DNA of 64,000 nucleotides from positions 3,336,487 to 3,400,486 of the forward strand of contig NZ_CP024903.1 in NCBI RefSeq assembly GCF_003330765.1. Direction: 5' to 3'. The notes under the pieces were generated by a model that did not search any database, was not told the origin of the DNA, and was given only the letters and a program-made list of their open reading frames with translations. Positions within the stretch are counted from its first letter, which is position 1, and every line of letters begins with the position of its first letter. The DNA is from Burkholderia pyrrocinia. Its GTDB lineage: Bacteria > Pseudomonadota > Gammaproteobacteria > Burkholderiales > Burkholderiaceae. The position numbers were made by a program, and so were the translations under genes. Shown piece after piece: positions 9,067-17,382 of this stretch.

Positions 9067-10266
9067 ATGACCGATCGTATCTTCATCAACGCCGTCGACG
9101 CCGGCGGCCAGCCCATCCATCTCGTCGTCAGTGACGGCCGCTTCACCGCGATCGGCGCCGATTGCGCGGCCGCGCCCGGTGCGGAAACGATCGACCTCGA
9201 CGGCCGCGTCGTGCTGCCCGGCTTCGTCGACGGCCACATCCACCTCGACAAGAGCTTCGTCGGCGATCGCTGGGTGCCGCACGAATCGGTCGGCTCGCTG
9301 CGCGAGCGGCTCGTGGTCGAGAAGCGCCAGCTCGCGGCCGCACCGCCGATCGTCGAGCGCGCGAACGCGCTGATCGCGCAGGCCGCCGCATTCGGCACGG
9401 TCGCGATGCGCAGCCACGTCGACGTCGATGCGACGACCGGCCTGTCGAACCTGCAGGCCGTGATGGCCGCACGCGAGCAATGGCTCGGGATCGTCGACAT
9501 CGAACTGGTCGCGTTTCCGCAGGCCGGCGTCGTGACGTGCCCGGGCACCGCCGAGATGCTCGATGCGGCCGTGCGCGAAGGCGCGGACGTGGTCGGCGGG
9601 ATCGACCCGACGACGCTCGACGGCGATGCGGACGGCCAGCTCGACATCGTGTTCGGCATCGCCGAGAAGCGCGGCGCGAAGATCGACATCCACCTGCACG
9701 AACCGGGCGAAACGGGCGTCGCGCAACTGCTGCGGATCGCGGCGCGCACGCGCGCGGCGGGGCTCGGCGGCCGCGTGAACGTGAGCCATGCGTATGCGCT
9801 CGGCCAGGTCGGTCATGACGACGTCGAACGCACCGCGGCGGCACTGGCCGAAGCCGGCGTGTCGATCCTGACGAATGCGCCGGGCGACTGCGCGTTCCCG
9901 CCGGTGCAGCAGCTGCGCGATGCGGGCGTGCACGTGCTGGCGGGCAACGACAACATCCGCGACGCATGGTGGCCGTACGGCAACGGCGACATGCTGCAGC
10001 GCGCGATGATGGTCGGCTATCGATCGGGCTTCTACACCGACGAAGCCCTCGGCATCGCGCTCGACATGGCGACGCACGCAGGCGCGCGCGCGATCGGCAA
10101 GGAGAACTACGGAATCGCGGTCGGCTGCGACGCGACGTTCGTTGCGGTGCGCGCACCGAATGCCGCGGCTGCCGTCGCAGGCGTGCCGGCCGAGCGCTGG
10201 GTGTTCCGCCGCGGCGAAAGCGATACGGGCGCGCCGTTCGCGCCCGCGCTGCGCTTCACCCGCTGA
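9067..10266 (+). CDS. cytosine-deaminase-like amidohydrolase, copy 1
   Basis: A 399-residue metal-dependent hydrolase of the amidohydrolase superfamily, closest in motif pattern to cytosine deaminase and related N-deaminating enzymes. Metal and substrate motifs appear in order: GFVDGHIHLDKS, MRSHVDVD, DIHLHEPGE, VSHAYALG and the catalytic-Asp block AGNDNIRDAWWPYGNGDM. The length fits the family (~400-430). I chose 9067 because the family N-terminus begins there. The next gene is a clear paralogue 76 bp downstream. The pair probably acts on nitrogen heterocycles or related cyclic compounds. The exact substrate is open. Confidence 0.83.
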   Translation: MTDRIFINAVDAGGQPIHLVVSDGRFTAIGADCAAAPGAETIDLDGRVVLPGFVDGHIHLDKSFVGDRWVPHESVGSLRERLVVEKRQLAAAPPIVERANALIAQAAAFGTVAMRSHVDVDATTGLSNLQAVMAAREQWLGIVDIELVAFPQAGVVTCPGTAEMLDAAVREGADVVGGIDPTTLDGDADGQLDIVFGIAEKRGAKIDIHLHEPGETGVAQLLRIAARTRAAGLGGRVNVSHAYALGQVGHDDVERTAAALAEAGVSILTNAPGDCAFPPVQQLRDAGVHVLAGNDNIRDAWWPYGNGDMLQRAMMVGYRSGFYTDEALGIALDMATHAGARAIGKENYGIAVGCDATFVAVRAPNAAAAVAGVPAERWVFRRGESDTGAPFAPALRFTR

Positions 10267-10287
10267 CCGACCTGACCGACCTGACCG
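10263..10287. repeat. 9-bp tandem repeat at the stop codon
   Basis: CTGACCGAC occurs twice in tandem at 10263-10280 and is followed by CTGACCG at 10281-10287. The first copy contains the stop codon of the upstream amidohydrolase. A further ACTGACCGACC occurs near 10319, just before the next gene. Confidence 0.8.
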
Positions 10288-10342
10288 CGGGCACGGCACG
10301 CGCCGCGCCCGCTTCGCACTGACCGACCACACCGGAACCGAC

Positions 10343-11527
10343 ATGACCCACCTGCTGATCCGCAATGTCCGCACGAGCGCCGACGATGCGCTCGACATCC
10401 TGATCGAAGGCGATCGCATCGCACGCGTCGGCCCGTCGCTCGACGTGCCCGCCGGCTGCGCGATCGAGGACGGTGCGGGCGCGCTCGCGCTGCCTGGCCT
10501 CGTCGAAGGCCACACGCACCTCGACAAGACGCACTGGGGGATGCCGTGGTATCGCAACCAGGTCGGGCCGTGCCTCGTCGACCGGATCGAGAACGAGCGG
10601 CACTATCGCGCGACGAGCGGCCATGACGCCGGCGTCGCGTCGCTCGCGCTGGCGCACGCGTTCCTCGCGGCCGGCACGACGCGCATCCGCACGCACGTCG
10701 ACGTCGATACCGAGGCCGGGCTGCGGCATCTGCACGGCGTGCTCGCGACGCGCGAGACGCTGCGCGGGCAGGTCGACATCCAGATCGTCGCGTTTCCGCA
10801 ATCGGGCGTGCTCAAGCGGCCGGGCACCGACGCGCTGCTGTCCGACGCGCTGGCCGCCGGCGCCGACCTGCTCGGCGGGCTCGACCCGTGCGCGATCGAA
10901 GGCGACCCGGTCGAGGCGGTGGACGTGCTGTTCGAGATCGCCGCACGCCACGGCCGCGGGCTCGACATCCACCTGCACGAGCGCGCGTCGATGGGCGCGT
11001 ACTCGCTCGACCTGATCCTGCAGCGCACGGCCGCGCTCGGCATGCAGGGGAAGGTCACGATCAGCCACGGGTTCTGTCTCGGCGACATCGCCGAACGCGA
11101 GCGCGACGCGCTGCTCGCGCGGATGGCCGAACTCGGCGTCGCGATCGTCACGACCGCGCCGGCGGCGGTGCCCGTGCCGCCGGTGGCCGCGTGCCGCGCG
11201 GCGGGCGTGACGGTCATCGGCGGCAACGACGGCGTGCGCGACACGTGGACGCCGTACGGTTCGCCCGACATGCTCGAGCGCGCAATGCTGATCGGCATGC
11301 GCAACGATTTCCGCCGCGACGATGCGCTCGAAGTCGCGCTCGACTGCGTAACGCACAGCGCGGCGCGCGGTTGCGGGTTCGCGGACTACGGGCTGCAGCC
11401 GGGCAGCCGCGCGGACGTCGTGCTGGTCGATGCGCTGACGTTCGCCGAGGCCGTCGTCGCGCGGCCGGCGCGGCGTGTCGTCGTGTCGTCGGGGAAGATC
11501 GTCGCGCGCAACGGCGCGCTGGTCTGA
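10343..11527 (+). CDS. cytosine-deaminase-like amidohydrolase, copy 2
   Basis: A 394-residue paralogue of the preceding gene with the same metal-site sequence: GLVEGHTHLDKTHWG, RTHVDVD, DIHLHERAS, ISHGFCLG and GGNDGVRDTWTPYGSPDM. The His-x-His, His and Asp ligands expected for a mononuclear metal centre are all present. The segment after HLDK differs (HWGMPWYRNQVGP versus SFVGDRWVPHE), suggesting different substrate pockets. The genes share direction and are 76 bp apart, so co-transcription is likely. A LysR gene lies downstream in opposite orientation. Substrate unknown. Confidence 0.83.
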   Translation: MTHLLIRNVRTSADDALDILIEGDRIARVGPSLDVPAGCAIEDGAGALALPGLVEGHTHLDKTHWGMPWYRNQVGPCLVDRIENERHYRATSGHDAGVASLALAHAFLAAGTTRIRTHVDVDTEAGLRHLHGVLATRETLRGQVDIQIVAFPQSGVLKRPGTDALLSDALAAGADLLGGLDPCAIEGDPVEAVDVLFEIAARHGRGLDIHLHERASMGAYSLDLILQRTAALGMQGKVTISHGFCLGDIAERERDALLARMAELGVAIVTTAPAAVPVPPVAACRAAGVTVIGGNDGVRDTWTPYGSPDMLERAMLIGMRNDFRRDDALEVALDCVTHSAARGCGFADYGLQPGSRADVVLVDALTFAEAVVARPARRVVVSSGKIVARNGALV

Positions 11528-11583
11528 GCGAAGCGTCGCCCCGGTATGATCCGGCTTTCAGCCGGATTTCCCGGGAGACGACG

Positions 11584-12057
11584 ATGCGACGCACGACAGC
11601 GGCACGGGCCGCACGATGGATGGCGGCGGTCCTGTTCGCCGCGACGGCCGCGCATGCGGCGGCGGCCGGCCCGAACGACGCGCAGCAGGAAGCCAATCGG
11701 CGGACCGTGCTCACGTTCTACGAAAAAGGCTTGAACGACAAGGACGCGGACGCCGCGCTCGCGTATGTCGGCGATCGCTACGTGCAGCACAACCCGAACG
11801 CGGCCGACGGCCGCGACGGCTTCCGCAAGTTCGTCGCGTTCCTGCGCGACAAATATCCGCAGTCGCACAGCGAGATCAAGCGCTCGTTCGCCGACGGCGA
11901 CTACGTGATCCTGCACGTGCACGCGGTGCGTGAACCCGGCACGCGCGGCAGCGCGATCATGGACATCTTCCGGCTCGAGCACGGCAAGATCGTCGAGCAC
12001 TGGGACGTCAACCAGCCCGTGCCCGGGCAGGCCGCGAACGGGAACACGATGTTCTGA
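11584..12057 (+). CDS. secreted SnoaL-like (NTF2-fold) protein
   Basis: A 157-residue protein with a signal peptide ending near AHAAAA, then an NTF2/SnoaL-like domain: VLTFYEKGLNDKDADAALAYV, YVQHNPNAADG and DIFRLEHGKIVEHWDVNQPVP, the last being a hallmark of this group in proteobacteria. GGGAG precedes the ATG at 11584. Periplasmic location is predicted. The family includes polyketide cyclases and many proteins of unknown function, so only the fold is assigned. It follows the amidohydrolase pair by 56 bp and may be co-transcribed. Confidence 0.78.
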   Translation: MRRTTAARAARWMAAVLFAATAAHAAAAGPNDAQQEANRRTVLTFYEKGLNDKDADAALAYVGDRYVQHNPNAADGRDGFRKFVAFLRDKYPQSHSEIKRSFADGDYVILHVHAVREPGTRGSAIMDIFRLEHGKIVEHWDVNQPVPGQAANGNTMF

Positions 12058-12062
12058 TGCGT

Positions 12063-12080
12063 TCGGGCTGTGCAGCCCGA
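12063..12080. terminator. small hairpin between convergent genes
   Basis: TCGGGCT and its complement AGCCCGA flank a GTGC loop immediately after the SnoaL-like gene and 24 bp before the end of the convergent LysR gene. Confidence 0.55.
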
Positions 12081-12103
12081 CTCCCGAATGAATGCCTCTT
12101 CGC

Positions 12104-12967
12104 TTACTGCCGCTCGAGATCCAGCATCGCCGAGAGCGTCTTCGTCAGCTCGCTGACCATCGGGTCGGCCGTCGGCCGATGCAGGATCGCGATGTCCATA
12201 TGCTCGATTGGCGCGAAACCCTGCTTCGCAGTCAGCACGACGTGTTCGTCCGTCACGACGCGCGCGGGCAGCACGCTGATGCCGAGCCCGTCCGCGACGG
12301 CGGCCTGGATGCCGCTCAGGCTCGACGTCGTGAAGCTGATCCGCCAGCGGCGGCCGCGCTCCTCGATCGCCTTGATCATGTCGTCGCGGTAGAGCCCGCG
12401 CGGCGGAAACACGACGATCGGCACCGGGTCGAGATCGATCGACGGATGCTTCGCGCTGTCGATCCAGCGCAGCTTCTCGGGCCAGCGCACGACGGCCTCG
12501 CGGCTGTCGCGCCGCTGCTTGATCAGCACGAGGTCGAGTTCGCCGCGGTCGTACGCGGCGCTGATGTCGCGGCTCAGCCCGCACATCACTTCGAGCTTGA
12601 CCTGCGGATGCTCGCGCTTGAACGCGGCGAGCGCGTGGGTCGTGCGGCCCGCCGCGAAATCGTCGGGCACGCCGAGCCGGATCGTCAGCGCGACCGTGGC
12701 GCCCGACAGCGCTTCCAGCATCTCGTCGTTCAGCGCGAGCATCCGCCGCGCATAGCTGAGCACCGTCACGCCCGCATCGGTCGGCCGCACGTCGCGCGTG
12801 CCGCGGTCGAGCAGGCGGTGTCCGGCGATTTCCTCGAGCCGGCGCACCTTCTGGCTGACCGTCGACTGCGTCGAGTGCAGGCGCGCGGAGGCCGTCGTGA
12901 AGCTGCCGCAGTCGGCGACCATCACGAGCGCACGCAGCAGGTCGATGTCGAACAGGGGTCTATTCAT
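12104..12967 (-). CDS. LysR-type transcriptional regulator
   Basis: A 287-residue LTTR. The N-terminal winged helix-turn-helix is clear (LLRALVMVADCGSFTTASARLHSTQSTVSQKVRRLEEIAGHRLLDRG, residues ~10-58), followed by a substrate-binding-like effector domain containing LTIRLGVPDDFA and VFPPRGLYRDDM. LysR regulators usually act on a divergent neighbour, but here the divergent side holds only an ankyrin-gene remnant. The convergent amidohydrolase and SnoaL-like genes are the nearest intact candidates. The effector is not predictable. Confidence 0.85.
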   Translation of the reverse strand: MNRPLFDIDLLRALVMVADCGSFTTASARLHSTQSTVSQKVRRLEEIAGHRLLDRGTRDVRPTDAGVTVLSYARRMLALNDEMLEALSGATVALTIRLGVPDDFAAGRTTHALAAFKREHPQVKLEVMCGLSRDISAAYDRGELDLVLIKQRRDSREAVVRWPEKLRWIDSAKHPSIDLDPVPIVVFPPRGLYRDDMIKAIEERGRRWRISFTTSSLSGIQAAVADGLGISVLPARVVTDEHVVLTAKQGFAPIEHMDIAILHRPTADPMVSELTKTLSAMLDLERQ

Positions 12968-13024
12968 TTATGCACTTTTTCGGATTCGAACATTTCATTT
13001 TCAAATGCGTGCGACGATTTTTAA

Positions 13025-13258
13025 CATGACCGGACGCCGCGGGCAATCGCGGTTTCGCCGGACCCGGCGCGGCTGATCGCGACGCACGGCAATCACGTCG
13101 ACACGGTGCGCACGCTGATCGACTCGGGCGTGAAGGTCGACCACGTGAACCGGCTCGGCTGGACCGCACTGCTGGAGGCGATCATGCTCGGCGATGGCAG
13201 CGAGCGATATGTGCGGATCGTGCAGTTCCTCGTCGACGGGCACGCGAACGTCAATCTG
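13025..13258 (+). pseudogene. ankyrin-repeat gene remnant
   Basis: A frame without a proper start encodes ankyrin-type sequence: ARLIATHGNHVDTVRTLIDSG, then VNRLGWTALLEAIMLGDG and VRIVQFLVDGHANVNLA. The alpha-helical consensus (TALLEAI, VQFLVDGHANVNLA) is unmistakable, but only about two repeats remain. There is no upstream start with a ribosome binding site (a stop lies at 13022-13024). After 13258 the frame runs into unrelated sequence ending at 13360. Both ends look truncated, so this is called a decayed gene fragment next to the LysR gene. Confidence 0.65.
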
Positions 13259-13662
13259 GCTCGATGCGGTATAGGTTGGGAGGCCAGTGCCGGGAATCGG
13301 TCTCGAACGATGCTCCGACTTCCTGTCGTATATCGACCTTCCCGGCTTGTGGATATCTGAACAAACATCCTCTCCGGCGGCTGTGCGTCTCGCAGGGTAA
13401 ACACCTGAAATTTCGGTAACGTCAGCCAATTGTTCCAGTAAGAGGCACTATCTCGCCCTTCCTGCCAAATTTCACCCTCCGACTTCCGTCAATCCGTTAC
13501 GCCTCCGTTTCCCCCGCTTGCGCTCAAAAATCTAGCAGTCTAGACTGCATCGCAGTTTCATCGAAGTCCCGTCTTTCGCGTACCGCGCCGGGCATGCCGG
13601 CACGACGCTCCCCACCGGACGCCCGGCGCTCGCCCGCCGCGTCGAGACCACAAGGACAAGCC
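13259..13662. promoter_or_regulatory. 404-bp promoter region of the binding-protein gene
   Basis: AT-richer non-coding DNA with no supported gene. It should carry the promoter for the solute-binding protein at 13663 and contains the palindrome at 13535-13548 listed separately. Confidence 0.5.
13535..13548. promoter_or_regulatory. candidate GntR/HutC-type operator
   Basis: GCAGTCTAGACTGC is a perfect 14-bp palindrome 114 bp upstream of the binding-protein start. Its core GTCTAGAC is the same as the core of DasR/NagR (dre) operators, and those regulators belong to the same HutC subfamily of GntR proteins as the regulator at 15424-16161. Binding is an inference. Confidence 0.55.
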
Positions 13663-14448
13663 ATGAACCGCACTGCAAAGCTCCTCGTTACCGCGCTGGC
13701 GTTCGCGCCGCTCGTGTCGTTCGCACAGGACACGTCGACGATCCGCTGGGGCATCGATCCCACGTACCCGCCGTTCGAGGCGAAGCAGCCCGACGGCTCG
13801 CTCGCCGGCTTCGACATCGACCTGCGCAATGCGATCTGCGAGGAACTGCGTGCGAAGTGCGTATGGGTCGAGCAGGGCTTCGACGGGATGATTCCGGCGC
13901 TGCGCGCGCGCAAGTTCGACGTGATCATGTCGGCGATGACGGCCACCGACGAGCGGCTCAAGCAGATCGACTTCTCGAACAAGCTGTATGCGTCGCCGGG
14001 CGCGCTCGTCGCGCCGGTCGGTTCGAAGTTGCTGCCGACCGCGGCGTCGCTCGCGGGCAAGCGCATCGGGATCGACCAGGGTACGACGCAGGAGGCGTAC
14101 GCGAAGGCCGAATGGGCGACGAAGGGCGTGACGATCGTCTCGTACCAGAATCAGGACCAGGTGTACCAGGATCTCGTGAACGGCCGCCTCGACGCGACCT
14201 TCCAGGACAAGACGCAGGCCGGCTATTCGTTCCTGAAGACGCCGCGCGGCAAGGGCTACGCGTTCGCGGGCCCCGACGTGACCGACGTGCGCATCACCGG
14301 CTACGGCGTCGCGATGGGGTTGCGCAAGAGCGACGCCGACATGAAGAAGCGGCTGAACGACGCGATCGTCGCGATCCGCGCGAACGGCACGTACCAGAAG
14401 ATCGCCGCGAAATACTTCGACTTCGACATCTACGGCGCGAAGCAGTGA
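13663..14448 (+). CDS. polar amino-acid ABC transporter substrate-binding protein
   Basis: A 261-residue periplasmic binding protein (family 3, SBP_bac_3). It has a signal peptide ending near VSFAQ, then the family N-terminus IRWGIDPTYPPFEAKQPDGSLAGFDIDL, typical of lysine/arginine/ornithine/histidine-binding proteins, and GFDGMIPALRARKFDVIMSAMTATDERLKQIDFS. The C-terminus contains LNDAIVAIRANGTYQKIAAKYFDFDIYG. No permease or ATPase gene adjoins it, so it is an orphan that must work with a transporter encoded elsewhere. A dioxygenase gene follows 45 bp downstream, suggesting import and then oxidation of the same compound. Confidence 0.87.
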   Translation: MNRTAKLLVTALAFAPLVSFAQDTSTIRWGIDPTYPPFEAKQPDGSLAGFDIDLRNAICEELRAKCVWVEQGFDGMIPALRARKFDVIMSAMTATDERLKQIDFSNKLYASPGALVAPVGSKLLPTAASLAGKRIGIDQGTTQEAYAKAEWATKGVTIVSYQNQDQVYQDLVNGRLDATFQDKTQAGYSFLKTPRGKGYAFAGPDVTDVRITGYGVAMGLRKSDADMKKRLNDAIVAIRANGTYQKIAAKYFDFDIYGAKQ

Positions 14449-14493
14449 GCGCCGCGCCGTGACCCCGTGATTCATTCAATCGACAGGCACACC

Positions 14494-15342
14494 ATGACGA
14501 GTATCCAGGACCGCGTCGCGAAAGCCGTGACGCCCGAACTGATCGCCGCGTTCCGCGAGGAAGGCGCGGTCTGCATCAAGGGAATCTTTTCGCCCGACGA
14601 AGTGGCCGCGCTCCGGGCCGGCATCGACGCGAATCTCGCGCAGCCGAGCGAGCGCGCGAAAGTCGCGAGCCGGCCCGACGATCCGGGCTGGTTCTTCGAG
14701 GATTTCTGCAACTGGCAGCACAACGACGCATACCGCGACTTCATCGTGCGCTCGCCGGCGCCGTCGGTGGCCGCCGCGCTGATGGGCTCGGAGAACGTGC
14801 GGCTGCATCACGACCACTTGCTCGTGAAGGAGCCCGGTACGCGGCAGCGCACGCCGTGGCACCAGGACCAGCCGTACTACAACATCGAAGGCGAGGACAA
14901 CGTCAGCATGTGGATTCCGGTCGATCCGGTGCCGCTCGAATCGACGCTGGAATTCGTCGCGGGCTCGCATCGCGGGCCGTGGCTGATGCCGCGCACGTTC
15001 ATGGACAAGGAAGCGAAGTGGTTCCCGGAAGGCAGCCTCGCGGACCTGCCCGACATCGAAGCCGATCGCGCGGCCTTCCCGATCCGCCACTGGGCGCTCG
15101 AGCCCGGCGACATGGTGTGCTTCCGGATGCTCACGCTGCATGCGTCGGGCGGCACGCAGAACCGCCGGCGCGCGTTCTCGATCCGCTTCGTCGGCGACGA
15201 TATCCGTCACGCGCCGCGCCGCTGGAAAACGTCGCCCGAGTTCCCCGGGCTCGCGGCTCAACTGCCCGACGGCGCGCCGCTCGAACACCCGCTGTTTCCG
15301 GTCGTGTGGTCGCGCGGCGCGGGGCAGGTCGGCGCGATCTGA
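14494..15342 (+). CDS. PhyH-family Fe(II)/2-oxoglutarate dioxygenase
   Basis: A 282-residue phytanoyl-CoA dioxygenase family enzyme. The iron ligands are visible as H123 and D125 in WHQDQPYY and H216 in LTLHASGG. The downstream RRRAFSIRF supplies the Arg expected to bind 2-oxoglutarate. The ATG at 14494 is preferred; a GTG at 14467 is in frame without a convincing site. Members hydroxylate small molecules as well as CoA esters, so the name does not fix the substrate. Context (amino-acid binding protein upstream, SDR and HutC-type regulator downstream) suggests hydroxylation of an imported amino-acid-like compound. Confidence 0.85.
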   Translation: MTSIQDRVAKAVTPELIAAFREEGAVCIKGIFSPDEVAALRAGIDANLAQPSERAKVASRPDDPGWFFEDFCNWQHNDAYRDFIVRSPAPSVAAALMGSENVRLHHDHLLVKEPGTRQRTPWHQDQPYYNIEGEDNVSMWIPVDPVPLESTLEFVAGSHRGPWLMPRTFMDKEAKWFPEGSLADLPDIEADRAAFPIRHWALEPGDMVCFRMLTLHASGGTQNRRRAFSIRFVGDDIRHAPRRWKTSPEFPGLAAQLPDGAPLEHPLFPVVWSRGAGQVGAI

Positions 15343-15362
15343 CCGGCGCAGGTAACGCTAAC

Positions 15363-15405
15363 GCGCGCGGCGCCGTTTCGTGACGAAACGGTCGCCGCGC
15401 GCTTT
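15363..15405. terminator. strong bidirectional hairpin terminator
   Basis: A long stem formed by GCGCGCGGCG plus CCGTTTCGT on the left and ACGAAACGG plus CGCCGCGCGC on the right (one unpaired T), followed by TTT. It separates the convergent dioxygenase and GntR genes. Confidence 0.75.
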
Positions 15406-15423
15406 CATGCGCGTGACGAAGGT

Positions 15424-16161
15424 TCAGGTCGGGTGACGTCCGGCGCCCGGCTTGAAGCGCGAGCCGAGCCGGTAGCGATTGCCCGGATGCAGGAAATGCA
15501 CGAACGTGACGGGCAGCCCGTTCGTCCAGGTGCGGCGCGTGAGCGTGAGGCACGGTTCGTCGGCACGCATGTCGAGCAGCCGTGCCTGCTCGCTCGTCGG
15601 CAGCGACGCGTCGACGACGTGCTCGATCTCCAGTTCGTAGTGCGATACGTTGTTGAACAGGTACTCGGACGGCGGCTCGACCTGGAAGTCCTGGTCGATG
15701 AATTCCGGCGCGGCGGCCGGGTTCACGTAGCGGTCCTCGAGCTGGATCGGGCGGCCGTTTTCCTCATGCACGCAGACCACATGAAAGACCGGCGTGTTGA
15801 CCGTCAGCCCGAACGCGGCCGCGACGTCGAACGACGCGGGCTCGCGCGACTGGCTGAGCACGCGGCAGCGGTATTCGTGCCCGCGCGCGCGGATTTCATC
15901 GCGGATGTGCGCGATCATCAGCAGGTTCGACTGCGGCTTCACTTCGGCGACGAAGGTGCCGACGCCCGCGATGCGCTTCAGCACGCCTTCCTCGGTGAGC
16001 TCGCGCAGCGCGCGATTGACCGTCATGCGCGCGACGCCGAACTGCGCGGCGAGATCGAGCTCGGACGGAATGCGATCCCCCGGGCGCCAGTCGCCCGACT
16101 CGACATTCTGGCGAACGAGCGTCTTGATCTGCTGGAACGGTGCGGTGGCCTTTGTGACCAT
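15424..16161 (-). CDS. GntR/HutC-family transcriptional regulator
   Basis: A 245-residue repressor-type protein. The winged helix at residues ~8-70 reads RIPSELDLAAQFGVARMTVNRALRELTEEGVLKRIAGVGTFVA, the classic GntR signature. The effector part (IRARGHEYRC, FHVVCVHEENGRPIQLEDRYVN, EHVVDASLPTSEQARLL, LTRRTWTNGLPVTFV) is a UTRA domain very like the histidine-utilisation repressor HutC. No hut genes are nearby, so a hutC name is not given. It lies downstream of an SDR gene in the same direction and converges with the dioxygenase gene. The GTCTAGAC palindrome at 13535 is a plausible target. Confidence 0.87.
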   Translation of the reverse strand: MVTKATAPFQQIKTLVRQNVESGDWRPGDRIPSELDLAAQFGVARMTVNRALRELTEEGVLKRIAGVGTFVAEVKPQSNLLMIAHIRDEIRARGHEYRCRVLSQSREPASFDVAAAFGLTVNTPVFHVVCVHEENGRPIQLEDRYVNPAAAPEFIDQDFQVEPPSEYLFNNVSHYELEIEHVVDASLPTSEQARLLDMRADEPCLTLTRRTWTNGLPVTFVHFLHPGNRYRLGSRFKPGAGRHPT

Positions 16162-16185
16162 CGGGGGATCCTTGGGGAAGGGAAA

Positions 16186-16204
16186 CCGGGAAATTTTATC
16201 CCGG
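16186..16204. promoter_or_regulatory. palindrome between SDR stop and GntR start
   Basis: CCGGGA and TCCCGG flank the loop AATTTTA, starting immediately past the SDR stop and 24 bp before the GntR ATG. It could be an operator, a processing hairpin or a weak attenuator. Confidence 0.45.
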
Positions 16205-16205
16205 A

Positions 16206-16970
16206 TCAGGTCGCGGGCAGTTCCCGGACGTCGGCAGTCGGCGCCGAGCCGAACGCGTCGCTCAGCGCATAGCCGATCAGTTGCCGTGCGGCCGCCTCGG
16301 GCGTCGCGAGCACGCCGCTCGACTTCAACTGGTCGAATTTCTCGCGCATCGGGAAGTTGTCTTCGCTGGTCGAGCGGATCGTTGCCTGCATCCCCGTATC
16401 GACGACGCCCGGCGCGACGCTGCAGATCCGCATCGCGCGGTTCGCGTCGAGCGCGACCGCGCGCGCATGGTGATCGAGTGCGGCCTTGGTCGCGCAGTAG
16501 ATGCTCCAGCCCGCGTACGCGTTGCGCGCCGCGCCGCTCGACACGTGCAGGATCCGGCATTCGGTCGTGGCGGATGCCGCTTGCGCGAGTGCGGCCGACA
16601 GCATCAGCGGCGCCGCGACGTTCAGGCCGACCGCCCGCGCGACGATCGCCGGGTCCTGCGCGGCGAGCGGGCCGATCGGATCGACCATGCCCGCGTTGTT
16701 GAACAGCAGCACGAGCGACGCGCCGTCGACGAAGCTGCGCAGCGTGCTGCCGGCCAGCCAGGTCGCGACGGCCGATGCATCCGACAGGTCGAGTTCGATT
16801 TCGGCGAAGCGGTCGCCGGCTTGCGACGCGAGCGATGGATGACGGCTGCGCGACACGCCGAGCACGGCGATGCCTTCCTGCAGCAGTTGTTCGGCGAGCG
16901 ATGCGCCGAGGCCGCGCGTGTGTCCGGTGACGATGGCGCGCACGTGCGGTGCGGAAGAGGATGCAGTCAT
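16206..16970 (-). CDS. short-chain dehydrogenase/reductase
   Basis: A 254-residue SDR oxidoreductase. The cofactor loop is IVTGHTRGLGASLA (TGxxxGxG), followed by LLFNNAGMVDPIG (NNAG), the catalytic Ser in ILHVSSGAARN and the YxxxK pair in WSIYCATKAALDHHARA. The length and the VAPGVVDTGMQ tail fit classical SDRs. It reads into the GntR gene with a 44-bp gap, so the two probably share a transcript. A role as dehydrogenase for the product of the neighbouring dioxygenase is an inference from context. Confidence 0.87.
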   Translation of the reverse strand: MTASSSAPHVRAIVTGHTRGLGASLAEQLLQEGIAVLGVSRSRHPSLASQAGDRFAEIELDLSDASAVATWLAGSTLRSFVDGASLVLLFNNAGMVDPIGPLAAQDPAIVARAVGLNVAAPLMLSAALAQAASATTECRILHVSSGAARNAYAGWSIYCATKAALDHHARAVALDANRAMRICSVAPGVVDTGMQATIRSTSEDNFPMREKFDQLKSSGVLATPEAAARQLIGYALSDAFGSAPTADVRELPAT

Positions 16971-17382
16971 GGCGGTGAATCGGTGGTGGGGGTGAGCGGT
17001 GTTGACGGGCGGCGCGCATGTGCGGCGGTAGCGCGAGCGGGACGGGTGATGCGTGGTCGTGCGTGCGAAAACGGTCGCGCGCGGCGCCGCGGATGTCGGG
17101 GTGAGCGCATATCGTAGCGCCGGCATGCGCGTCGCGCAAACGCGGGTGCGATCCCGCGCATGAGCTGCAGGGCGCCACGTGCGCGGAGAACGAATTTGCG
17201 CGTGCTGCACGCGCGCATCGCTGGGCAGCGCCGGCCAGTCGATACGTTGGACGAATGCCGGCTGCGGCAAATGCGCGCGCCGGCACGGCGAGCCGCGCGA
17301 GCTATCATATGGCTCGCCCGTGCGCGATGCCGGACGGGCCGCGACTGTTTCCCTCCACCTGCTGCACGCTGCGACGCCACCC
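16971..17382. promoter_or_regulatory. 412-bp divergent spacer, SDR / YceH
   Basis: No supported gene. A perfect 8-bp inverted repeat (GGCGAGCC at 17287-17294, GGCTCGCC at 17311-17318) surrounds an AT-rich CTATCATAT about 70 bp before the YceH gene and may be part of its promoter. Confidence 0.45.
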
